Assembly: GCA_002478225.1 (NCBI GenBank)
Contig: DLMV01000065.1
Span: 49,652 to 79,423 of the forward strand
DNA length: 29,772 nucleotides
Origin: Deltaproteobacteria bacterium UBA7527
GTDB lineage: Bacteria; Desulfobacterota; Syntrophorhabdia; Syntrophorhabdales; Syntrophorhabdaceae
Direction of reading: 5' to 3'
Positions 21,901-27,712 of the stretch are shown here, piece by piece. Within the stretch, counting starts at the first letter, position 1. The number at the start of each line of letters is the position of its first letter. The notes under the pieces are model-generated. The model was not told the origin of the DNA. It ran no database searches and saw only the letters and a program-made list of their open reading frames with translations. A program made the translations under genes and the position numbers.

Positions 21901-23862
21901 ATGAAGCAGCCCCTGTGGAAACCTTCAGCAGAGCGGATAAAGAACGCCAACATGACTCGGTTCATAGATCTTGTCAACAAGCGGTTCAATGCGGCATTGA
22001 CCGGCTATTTTGACCTTTATGACTGGTCGATCTGCAATATCGCTGATTTCTGGGGATGCGTGTGGGATTTTGTAGATATCAGGTCATCGAAAAGATATGA
22101 CAGCGTGGTGGATGATCTGAACAGGTTCCCCGGTGCGCGATGGTTCGCAGGCGCGGAATTGAATTTTGCCGAAAACCTCCTGAGGTACAGGGACGAGAAG
22201 ACCGCCTTTGTCTTTAAATGCGAAACAAAGCCGCCTGTAAGCATTACTTACGAAGAACTCTACAAGACCGTCGGCCGCCTTGCCGCCGCCCTGAAAGAGC
22301 AGGGGGTCAAAAAGGGAGACAGGGTTGTGGCATATATGCCGAACATGACCGAAACGGCTATCGCGATGCTTGCCACTACAAGCATCGGCGCAACATGGGC
22401 ATCATGCGGCTCAGAGCTCGGCATGCAGGCGGTCATCGACCGTTTCAGCCAGATCGAGCCGAAGGTCCTCTTTACCGTTGACGGATACCTGTATAAGAAC
22501 AAGTCGTTCCACATGCTTGCCGATGTGAAGGAGGTTGTAGAGGCAGTGCCTTCGATAGAGAAGGTCGTTGTGGTCTCATATGTCAGTGAAAAGCCGGATA
22601 TCAGCAATATTCCACATTCGGTTCGTTATGAGGATTTTCTCGCCCGCGGAAAAGAAGGCGAGATCGTCTTCGAGCAGGTCCCTTTTGATCAACCGGTCTA
22701 TATCATGTTCTCCTCGGGTACAACAGGGAAGCCGAAATGCATGGTTCAGGGGGTAGGAGGGATACTGATCAACCAGCTCAAGGAACTTATCCTCCACGCA
22801 GACCTTACACGAGATGATACGATCATATACATGACGGCGCCGAGCTGGATGATGTGGAACTGGCTCATCGCCTCGCTCGGGGTCGGAGCGAAGATCGTTC
22901 TCTTCGATGGGAATCCCGGATATCCTGATATCGGGACCATGTGGAAATTGATCGATGATGAGAAGATAACGGTCTTCGGGACAAGCGCCACGTACATCAA
23001 CATGCTCAAGGGCCAGGGCTTCAGACCAAAAGAACAATACAGCCTCGCAACGCTCCGGGAGATCTGCCAGACAGGTTCGGCCCTCTCTGCCGATGGGTTC
23101 GAGTACGTTTACCGGGCCATCAAGGAGGACGTGCACTTCCATTCCATTTCCGGCGGCACAGACATCAACGGGTGCTTTGCGGCGGGATCGCCGACGCTCC
23201 CGGTATATGCCGGCCAGCTGCAGGCCCCTGCTCTGGGGATGAAGGTAAAGGCATACGATGATAAAGGCAGCCCGGTCTACGACAGGCAGGGCGAGCTTGT
23301 ATGCGAGGCCCCTGCGCCTTCCATGCCCCTTTATTTCTGGAACGACCCCGATATGAAGAAATACAAAGACGCGTATTTTGGGGTCTATCCGAATATATGG
23401 CGCCACGGCGACTATGTAGAGATCTACAGCGATACCCGCGGCATCACCTTCTTCGGGCGTTCTGATGCAATCTTAAAACCGTCAGGCGTCCGTATCGGCA
23501 CGGCAGAGATATACAATATCGTTGAGCACTTCGACGAGATCACCGACAGCGTGGCCATAGGACAGAACTGGGAGAACGACCAGCGGGTGCTCCTGTTTGT
23601 AAAGCTTTCAAGCGGCGCCTCCCTTACCGATGATCTGAAGGATAGGATAAAAAAGGCGCTCAGGGACAAGGCATCGCCGCGGCACGTGCCATCCATGATC
23701 ATCGAGGTCCCGGATATTCCCTATACGTTCAACATGAAGAAGGTAGAGAGTGCAATCACGAATATCATTAACGGCAGGCAGGTTACCAACAGGGATGCCC
23801 TCGTCAATCCGCAGTCCCTTGATTATTTTGAAGAGATTTTGCCTATGGTACAAAAAAGCTGA
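21901..23862 (+). CDS. Acetoacetate-CoA ligase (acetoacetyl-CoA synthetase)
   Basis: A 653-residue AMP-forming ligase of the acetoacetyl-CoA synthetase subgroup. The opening PLWKPSAERIKNANMTRF is characteristic of this subgroup, as are ISGGTDINGCF (about 416-426), APAPSMPLYFWND and GRSDAILKPSGVRIGTAEIY. The P-loop is FSSGTTGKPKC (270-280). The A10 catalytic lysine is Lys613 in NMKKVES, where most relatives have NGKK or SGKK. The reaction is acetoacetate + ATP + CoA to acetoacetyl-CoA + AMP + PPi, in the cytosol. It completes the path from 3-hydroxybutyrate via the SDR. A strong GGAGGAGG precedes the ATG. Residue-level matches make this call firm. Confidence 0.93.
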   Translation: MKQPLWKPSAERIKNANMTRFIDLVNKRFNAALTGYFDLYDWSICNIADFWGCVWDFVDIRSSKRYDSVVDDLNRFPGARWFAGAELNFAENLLRYRDEKTAFVFKCETKPPVSITYEELYKTVGRLAAALKEQGVKKGDRVVAYMPNMTETAIAMLATTSIGATWASCGSELGMQAVIDRFSQIEPKVLFTVDGYLYKNKSFHMLADVKEVVEAVPSIEKVVVVSYVSEKPDISNIPHSVRYEDFLARGKEGEIVFEQVPFDQPVYIMFSSGTTGKPKCMVQGVGGILINQLKELILHADLTRDDTIIYMTAPSWMMWNWLIASLGVGAKIVLFDGNPGYPDIGTMWKLIDDEKITVFGTSATYINMLKGQGFRPKEQYSLATLREICQTGSALSADGFEYVYRAIKEDVHFHSISGGTDINGCFAAGSPTLPVYAGQLQAPALGMKVKAYDDKGSPVYDRQGELVCEAPAPSMPLYFWNDPDMKKYKDAYFGVYPNIWRHGDYVEIYSDTRGITFFGRSDAILKPSGVRIGTAEIYNIVEHFDEITDSVAIGQNWENDQRVLLFVKLSSGASLTDDLKDRIKKALRDKASPRHVPSMIIEVPDIPYTFNMKKVESAITNIINGRQVTNRDALVNPQSLDYFEEILPMVQKS

Positions 23863-23909
23863 TAGCTCTTAGCAAAATGCTGAATAAGAGATGCAGGATG
23901 ATAGACATT

Positions 23910-23968
23910 GATACTGGATGCTTGATGCTCGATGCCGGTTCAAATCAAGATCCAGAAACCAGCATCAA
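23910..23968. repeat. Imperfect palindromic repeat, ATCCAGC family, copy 2
   Basis: GATACTGGATGCTTGATGC, then CGGTTCAAATCAAGA, then TCCAGAAACCAGCATC follow the same layout as 21810-21872. It lies between the ligase and the CBS-ACT gene. Confidence 0.6.
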
Positions 23969-23982
23969 AGGTACCATGTATT

Positions 23983-24017
23983 ATGAGCCATGAGCTATCA
24001 GCCATGAACCATGAGCT
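23983..24017. repeat. ATGAGCCATGAGCTA-type short repeats
   Basis: The words ATGAGCC, ATGAGCTATCAGCC, ATGAACC and ATGAGCTAA follow each other. Similar words occur singly at 7983-7997 (CTATGAGCC) and at 29229-29245 (two copies of CCATGAGCC), always between genes. They are probably remnants of a small dispersed repeat. Confidence 0.5.
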
Positions 24018-24032
24018 AAACAGGAGGCATGT

Positions 24033-24680
24033 ATGTTCGTATCAGACTGGATGACAAGAAAGGTTTTTACGGTAACGCAGGACGACAGCATCTCGTCAGC
24101 CATTAAGCTGCTGAAGGAGAAGAAGATCAAACACCTGCCCGTGGTGAAGAAGGATAACGGCCTTGTTGGGATCCTTTCGGACAGGGACATCAAGGAATAT
24201 ACCCCGTCCAAGGCCTCCACTTTTGACATCCACGAGCTCAACTACATACTGTTCACGACGAAGGTCAAAGAGATCATGATAAAGAACGTGATAACCGCGC
24301 CTCCGAATATGGCTATAGAAGAGGCGGCTATGATCATGTACGACAACAACATCGGGTGCCTTCCTGTAGTAGATAATAATAAACTTGTTGGCATAATCTC
24401 CGATAAAGACATCTTCCGTGTCCTTGTGGATATAACCGGGGTGCGCCACGGCGGGAACCGTTTCTACCTTACGATCGCCGATAAGCTTGGTGCAACAAAG
24501 GACGTGATCGATATTGTGAGGGACAACGGTTTTACCATTGACAGCGTCCTCACTACGTACGAAGGCGCAAAGAAGGGTTTCAAGAGGGTTGTCGTAAGGA
24601 CAAAAGGAAAAGAAGGGAACATCGCTGGCGCAAAGAAGGCGTTCACAGAGAAATATGGCGACCTCTTCTTCCTTTTCTGA
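24033..24680 (+). CDS. AcuB-like protein with tandem CBS domains and C-terminal ACT-like domain
   Basis: A 215-residue protein. CBS domain 1 spans about residues 1-60 (SDWMTRKVFTVTQDDSISSA, LPVVKKDNGLVGILSDRDI). CBS domain 2 spans about 78-135 (MIKNVITAPPNMAIEEAAMIM, LPVVDNNKLVGIISDKDIF). The last 70 residues have an ACT-like beta-alpha pattern. This layout is that of Bacillus AcuB, whose gene lies in the acu operon beside acsA. CBS pairs bind adenine nucleotides, and ACT domains bind small ligands. Being last in the cluster and next to an AMP-producing ligase, it may sense AMP/ATP and tune the ligase or importer. AGGAGG supports the start. The function is inferred. Confidence 0.82.
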   Translation: MFVSDWMTRKVFTVTQDDSISSAIKLLKEKKIKHLPVVKKDNGLVGILSDRDIKEYTPSKASTFDIHELNYILFTTKVKEIMIKNVITAPPNMAIEEAAMIMYDNNIGCLPVVDNNKLVGIISDKDIFRVLVDITGVRHGGNRFYLTIADKLGATKDVIDIVRDNGFTIDSVLTTYEGAKKGFKRVVVRTKGKEGNIAGAKKAFTEKYGDLFFLF

Positions 24681-24712
24681 GATTTGATTTTAACTGATAG
24701 AAGATCCTGGAC

Positions 24713-24771
24713 AAAGGGTCAAACCTCAATTCGATAAATGTGAATTAAGGTTTGACCCTTTTTGTTTTTTT
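24713..24771. terminator. Long-stem terminator between the AcuB-like and rhodanese genes
   Basis: AAAGGGTCAAACCTCAATTC (24713-24732) pairs with the segment ending GGTTTGACCCTTT (24742-24763) with one mismatch, giving a stem of about 20 bp. A run rich in T (TTTTTGTTTTTTT) follows on the plus strand. A-rich sequence on the other side allows weaker use for the convergent rhodanese gene. Confidence 0.85.
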
Positions 24772-24786
24772 GTGCGGTCTATGGTG

Positions 24787-25683
24787 CTACTGTTCCCACG
24801 GCGCCTGGGGGTCTTTCGTCCACTCCTCGGTGGAGCCGTCATAGACCTTGACGTCCTTGTATCCCATGAGCTCGGTCATCATAAAAGACCATGCGGTGCA
24901 TACCTTGCCCGTATCGCAGTACGTAATGATCTCTTTCGCCATGTCCTTGCCGACAGCAGCGGAGGCCATGTTCATAAGCTCTGCCTTGTCTTTGTAGGTC
25001 CCATCCTGCTTGTACATCTGCGCAGTGGGGAGGCTGACCGCCTTGGCAATACGGCCGGCCTTTGCGACAAAGTCGAGCTTCTTCGTGCCCTTGTAGAAGT
25101 CCGGTTCCCTCACGTCGACGATAACGGCCTTCCCGATGCTCTTCATCACATAATCCTTCTTCGCAAAAAGGCTCTCGTTCACCGTCGCCTTGTATGGTTT
25201 TGTCTTCGGTTTTACGGCATCTGTAGAAACGGCTTTTTTATCGGCAACCCATTTGTTGTATCCGCCGTCGAGAAGGGCAATGTTCTGGATGCCGGCGTAT
25301 TTCAGCGTCCATGCGACCCTCGTTATGTCTGTCCTGTCGGGCACCGCGTCGGTCTTCCCGACGATAACGACGATGGAATCGTTGCCGATGCCGGCGCCAC
25401 CGATGACGTCGAAGAGATCATCGACGGCTGGAAGCTCGTTGCGCAAGCCGCCTTTCATGATCGCCCATGAACCGTAGAATGCATTCACCGCGTTCGGTAT
25501 GTGGCCTGCCTTGTACTCCTCCACCTTCCTGATATCGACGATCACAACCTTCGGGTTATTGATATTCTTTTCAACCCATGCTGTATCGACGATCGGCGCC
25601 ACGTCTCGCGCAAGGCATACGATGGGCAATGAAAGAACACAAAGCGCCAGAATAAGTAAACTAACCCTGATCTTTTTCATCAT
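24787..25683 (-). CDS. Periplasmic two-domain rhodanese-like sulfurtransferase
   Basis: A 298-residue protein with an N-terminal signal peptide (about residues 1-25) and two rhodanese domains. Domain 1 (about 30-150) has lost the active-site cysteine. Domain 2 (about 165-290) keeps it as Cys256 in TYCDTGKVCTAW, with a second Cys262 in the loop. Rhodaneses move sulfane sulfur, for example from thiosulfate. The CDTGKVC loop departs from the CRxGxR of thiosulfate rhodaneses, so the acceptor is uncertain. It lies ten bases after the multiheme cytochrome gene and is probably co-transcribed. GGAGG precedes the ATG. Rhodanese-like proteins also accompany multiheme cytochromes in Geobacter ext conduits. 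Confidence 0.88.
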   Translation of the reverse strand: MMKKIRVSLLILALCVLSLPIVCLARDVAPIVDTAWVEKNINNPKVVIVDIRKVEEYKAGHIPNAVNAFYGSWAIMKGGLRNELPAVDDLFDVIGGAGIGNDSIVVIVGKTDAVPDRTDITRVAWTLKYAGIQNIALLDGGYNKWVADKKAVSTDAVKPKTKPYKATVNESLFAKKDYVMKSIGKAVIVDVREPDFYKGTKKLDFVAKAGRIAKAVSLPTAQMYKQDGTYKDKAELMNMASAAVGKDMAKEIITYCDTGKVCTAWSFMMTELMGYKDVKVYDGSTEEWTKDPQAPWEQ

Positions 25684-25693
25684 TTGTTCCCTC

Positions 25694-26752
25694 CTATTTT
25701 TTTATCGGTTTTGGCGTATAGACCAAACCTTCGTTCGCTTTTGAGCCATTCTTCAAGAGCATATCCTTCGTGAGAAAATCCTTTTTCTCATCATGGCACA
25801 CATCGCAGGAGCGCGTCCGTTCTGTCCTCTTGCGGATATTATGGGGCGCCGTGTCCCAGTAATTGGGAAGTTTGTCAAACTGTTCCATTACTATGCCGGC
25901 TGACTTGAAGGTATCTCTTACCGTCGGTATCACCCTGAGCGTCGTCACGGTCTTTTTGTCCCTTGGGTTCAACCCGAGGATAAAGCCGGGTTTTGCCGTT
26001 GCGCCCTTTCCGAGATGGCAATCGTAGCAATTCCTGTACGCGCCTCCTGAATGGCAGGCATAGCAGCTCAGTTTGTCCTTATGCTGTGCATGCGATGATT
26101 GCGCAAGATCGGTTTTTTCCTGTCCCATCTTGTGACAACTGGTGCAGCGGGGCCTCTCTTTCACTTCCTTGCGGAACATATAAGAGGCAGCGCTGTTGCC
26201 GTGAAGCTCCCCTTTCTTGTGGCAGTCGACGCAGACCATTCCCTTCTGGTAGTGGATATCGGCGGTCCCGCCGTAGTCACCGGTAAACTCAGGATATACC
26301 CTGCCGCCGTGGCACAGCGCGCAGGTCTTCCCTTCTTCCCTTTTTACGAACCTGTGGCCTTTCAAAAGGCCTGTGTTGACCCCGCCTATGACAGGCGCCT
26401 TAACGTGGCAGTCGCCGCAGGAAGCATGGCAGCTCCTGCATGATTGTTCGAAGACCTTCTCGTTGAATACTTTAAGCTCGTTCCGGGAGAACCTGGCAGC
26501 AGCCCCATGCCTTTGACCTTCGGTGGTAAAATGGAGCGAGGTCTTGAAGGGTTTTGTAATATCATCGTGACACTTTTCGCATGTCTCGGGATTTTTCGAT
26601 GGCCGCGCGACGAGGCCTTTGTGGGCTATTTCCCTTGTCGGCCCCTTCTCATTCCCCTTATGGCAGGAACCGCAGCTCTCCTCGAAATGTATATCTTTTC
26701 CTATGAGCGATCTATCGACCAGGAATGCTTTGTACATCTGATCCGCCGGCAC
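25694..26752 (-). CDS. Multiheme c-type cytochrome, main part after an in-frame stop
   Basis: The 352-residue open frame contains ten CxxCH heme sites: CGSCH, CEKCH, CRSCH, CGDCH, CALCH, CVDCH, CTSCH, CYACH, CYDCH and CDVCH. It has no signal peptide of its own. The GTG at 26752 is only the first start codon after a TGA at 26771-26773. Upstream in the same frame lie a signal peptide and an eleventh CxxCH, so the intact gene would run 25694-26950. The protein would be periplasmic, carrying electrons along stacked hemes. Many further histidines could be distal ligands. It is co-oriented with the rhodanese gene. Without the upstream part it could not be exported or matured, so this is a pseudogene, a recoded gene or a sequencing error. 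Confidence 0.85.
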   Translation of the reverse strand: MPADQMYKAFLVDRSLIGKDIHFEESCGSCHKGNEKGPTREIAHKGLVARPSKNPETCEKCHDDITKPFKTSLHFTTEGQRHGAAARFSRNELKVFNEKVFEQSCRSCHASCGDCHVKAPVIGGVNTGLLKGHRFVKREEGKTCALCHGGRVYPEFTGDYGGTADIHYQKGMVCVDCHKKGELHGNSAASYMFRKEVKERPRCTSCHKMGQEKTDLAQSSHAQHKDKLSCYACHSGGAYRNCYDCHLGKGATAKPGFILGLNPRDKKTVTTLRVIPTVRDTFKSAGIVMEQFDKLPNYWDTAPHNIRKRTERTRSCDVCHDEKKDFLTKDMLLKNGSKANEGLVYTPKPIKK

Positions 26753-26770
26753 GGACGGAGGGGCACCCGC

Positions 26771-26950
26771 TCACCCTTCGCCTTCAGAGGCATCGATCTT
26801 CGGCGGCTTATAGAGGCTCTTCAGGATCCGGTCGCTGGTATGGCATTGTACACAGGTCGTGGTCTCCGATGACAGGGCGGAAGGCAGATTTGTGAGAGCA
26901 GGGAAAAGGCCCAAGGCAACGATAATCACGAAGGCAAGTTTATTTTTCAC
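26771..26950 (-). pseudogene. 5' part of the multiheme cytochrome gene, ending at in-frame TGA
   Basis: The GTG at 26950 opens 59 codons in exactly the frame of the downstream cytochrome. The product starts MKNKLAFVIIVALGLF, a good Sec signal peptide, followed by SSETTTCVQCHTSDR, a heme site. It then reads EGEG-stop-AGAPPSVPADQM, where the TGA falls in a linker. No frameshift is needed to join the parts. A promoter immediately upstream fits this start. Confidence 0.8.
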
Positions 26951-26961
26951 AATATTCTGTG

Positions 26962-26990
26962 TATATAGCGCAAAGCGACGTTTTTGTCAA
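26962..26990 (-). promoter_or_regulatory. Sigma-70 promoter for the cytochrome-rhodanese operon
   Basis: On the minus strand TTGACA (26985-26990) and TATATA (26962-26967) have 17-base spacing. The predicted transcript start is near 26955, only about five bases before the GTG at 26950, so the mRNA may be almost leaderless. Confidence 0.65.
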
Positions 26991-27021
26991 TCCGTCCAAC
27001 AATACTTTTTATGCTTTCAGC

Positions 27022-27076
27022 GATGTACTTTGATGCACAACAAGGGATGCTGCCGGCGGCTTGACAAAAGTACATC
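27022..27076. promoter_or_regulatory. 10-bp inverted repeat flanking the perR -35 box
   Basis: GATGTACTTT (27022-27031) is perfectly mirrored by AAAGTACATC (27067-27076). The right arm occupies the spacer of the perR promoter. The two arms lie between the divergent cytochrome and perR promoters. A regulator bound at both could affect both directions. Confidence 0.4.
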
Positions 27077-27089
27077 CATGGTCTATACT
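27061..27089 (+). promoter_or_regulatory. Sigma-70 promoter for the PerR-like regulator
   Basis: TTGACA (27061-27066) and TATACT (27084-27089) have 17-base spacing. The predicted transcript start is near 27096, directly at the palindrome 27099-27115, consistent with autorepression. Confidence 0.7.
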
Positions 27090-27098
27090 TATAGCTAA

Positions 27099-27115
27099 TC
27101 TGGAATGATTCTGAA
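27099..27115. promoter_or_regulatory. Candidate PerR-like operator 1 (own promoter)
   Basis: TCTGGAATGATTCTGAA matches the palindrome 27621-27637 ahead of the catalase at 14 of 17 positions, including the core GGAATGATTC. It overlaps the predicted +1 region of the regulator gene. Confidence 0.55.
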
Positions 27116-27121
27116 TTGTAT

Positions 27122-27574
27122 ATGATGAACAGAGAGTCGATAGTAAAGGCCCTGAGGGAAAAGGGGATCAAGCTCACCCCCCAGCGGCTTGCCATCATTG
27201 AGGTGCTCATAGAGAGGAACGACGATCATCCCGGGGCGGGCGTTATATACAGGGAGGCAAGGAAAAAGATCCGAAGAATAAGTCTCTCCACCGTATACGC
27301 GACACTGGGTGAGTTCTCCCGGAGGGGCATCATCAAGACGCTCCAGTTTGACCAGATGGAGAATCGCTACGAAGGCAACCTTGCAGAGCATGTCAACCTT
27401 ATCTGTAAGGGATGCGGGAAGATCATTGACTATGAAGCGCCTATTTCGCTCGACCCGGCGAAAGTTGCTAAAAAAACGGGCTTTCAGATGCTCGACAGCA
27501 GGCTGGAATATTATGGATACTGCCGGGATTGCGCAGGCAGACCAAAAGGAAAGAGAGATAAGATACTGTTATAG
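27122..27574 (+). CDS. perR: Fur-family regulator, PerR-like
   Basis: A 150-residue Fur-family protein. The N-terminal winged helix carries LTPQRLAIIEVL and ISLSTVYATLGEF, and the C-terminal half is the dimerisation domain. Structural zinc cysteines are present as CKGC and CRDC. Compared with Bacillus PerR, the sensing-site residues are His37 (DDHPGAG, kept), Asp85 (Glu here), His91 (AEHV, kept), His93 (Asn here) and Asp104 (IIDY, kept). It directly precedes a catalase gene, the classic PerR target, and both carry the same palindrome. PerR represses peroxide defence until iron-catalysed oxidation of His37 or His91. Start chosen: ATG 27122; a TTG at 27116 and ATG 27125 are also in frame. No clear Shine-Dalgarno sequence is seen. 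Confidence 0.88.
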   Translation: MMNRESIVKALREKGIKLTPQRLAIIEVLIERNDDHPGAGVIYREARKKIRRISLSTVYATLGEFSRRGIIKTLQFDQMENRYEGNLAEHVNLICKGCGKIIDYEAPISLDPAKVAKKTGFQMLDSRLEYYGYCRDCAGRPKGKRDKILL

Positions 27575-27620
27575 ACAGCCAGGGAGAACGGTAACGGTCG
27601 AAAAATTTTTTGATCTTTTA

Positions 27621-27637
27621 TCCGGAATGATTCCGGA
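27621..27637. promoter_or_regulatory. Candidate PerR-like operator 2 (catalase)
   Basis: TCCGGAATGATTCCGGA is a perfect inverted repeat with 7-bp arms and a 3-bp centre, 76 bases before the catalase start. It shares the core GGAATGATTC with 27099-27115. Confidence 0.6.
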
Positions 27638-27712
27638 CCATGCTTGTGAGAAAAGAGGGAGTTGAGCAGTACGGCACAGTTTTCCATTGAATACAACGAA
27701 AGGAGGTTTTAA

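Noticed and set aside
22576..23406. 276-codon minus-strand ORF antisense to the acetoacetate-CoA ligase
   Set aside because: It is a shadow of a firmly identified gene, with no ribosome binding site or domain features.
26771..26773. Selenocysteine recoding at the cytochrome TGA
   Set aside because: The residue would fall in a linker with no redox partner, and I could not find a convincing stem-loop just downstream. It is kept only as a minor alternative in the findings.
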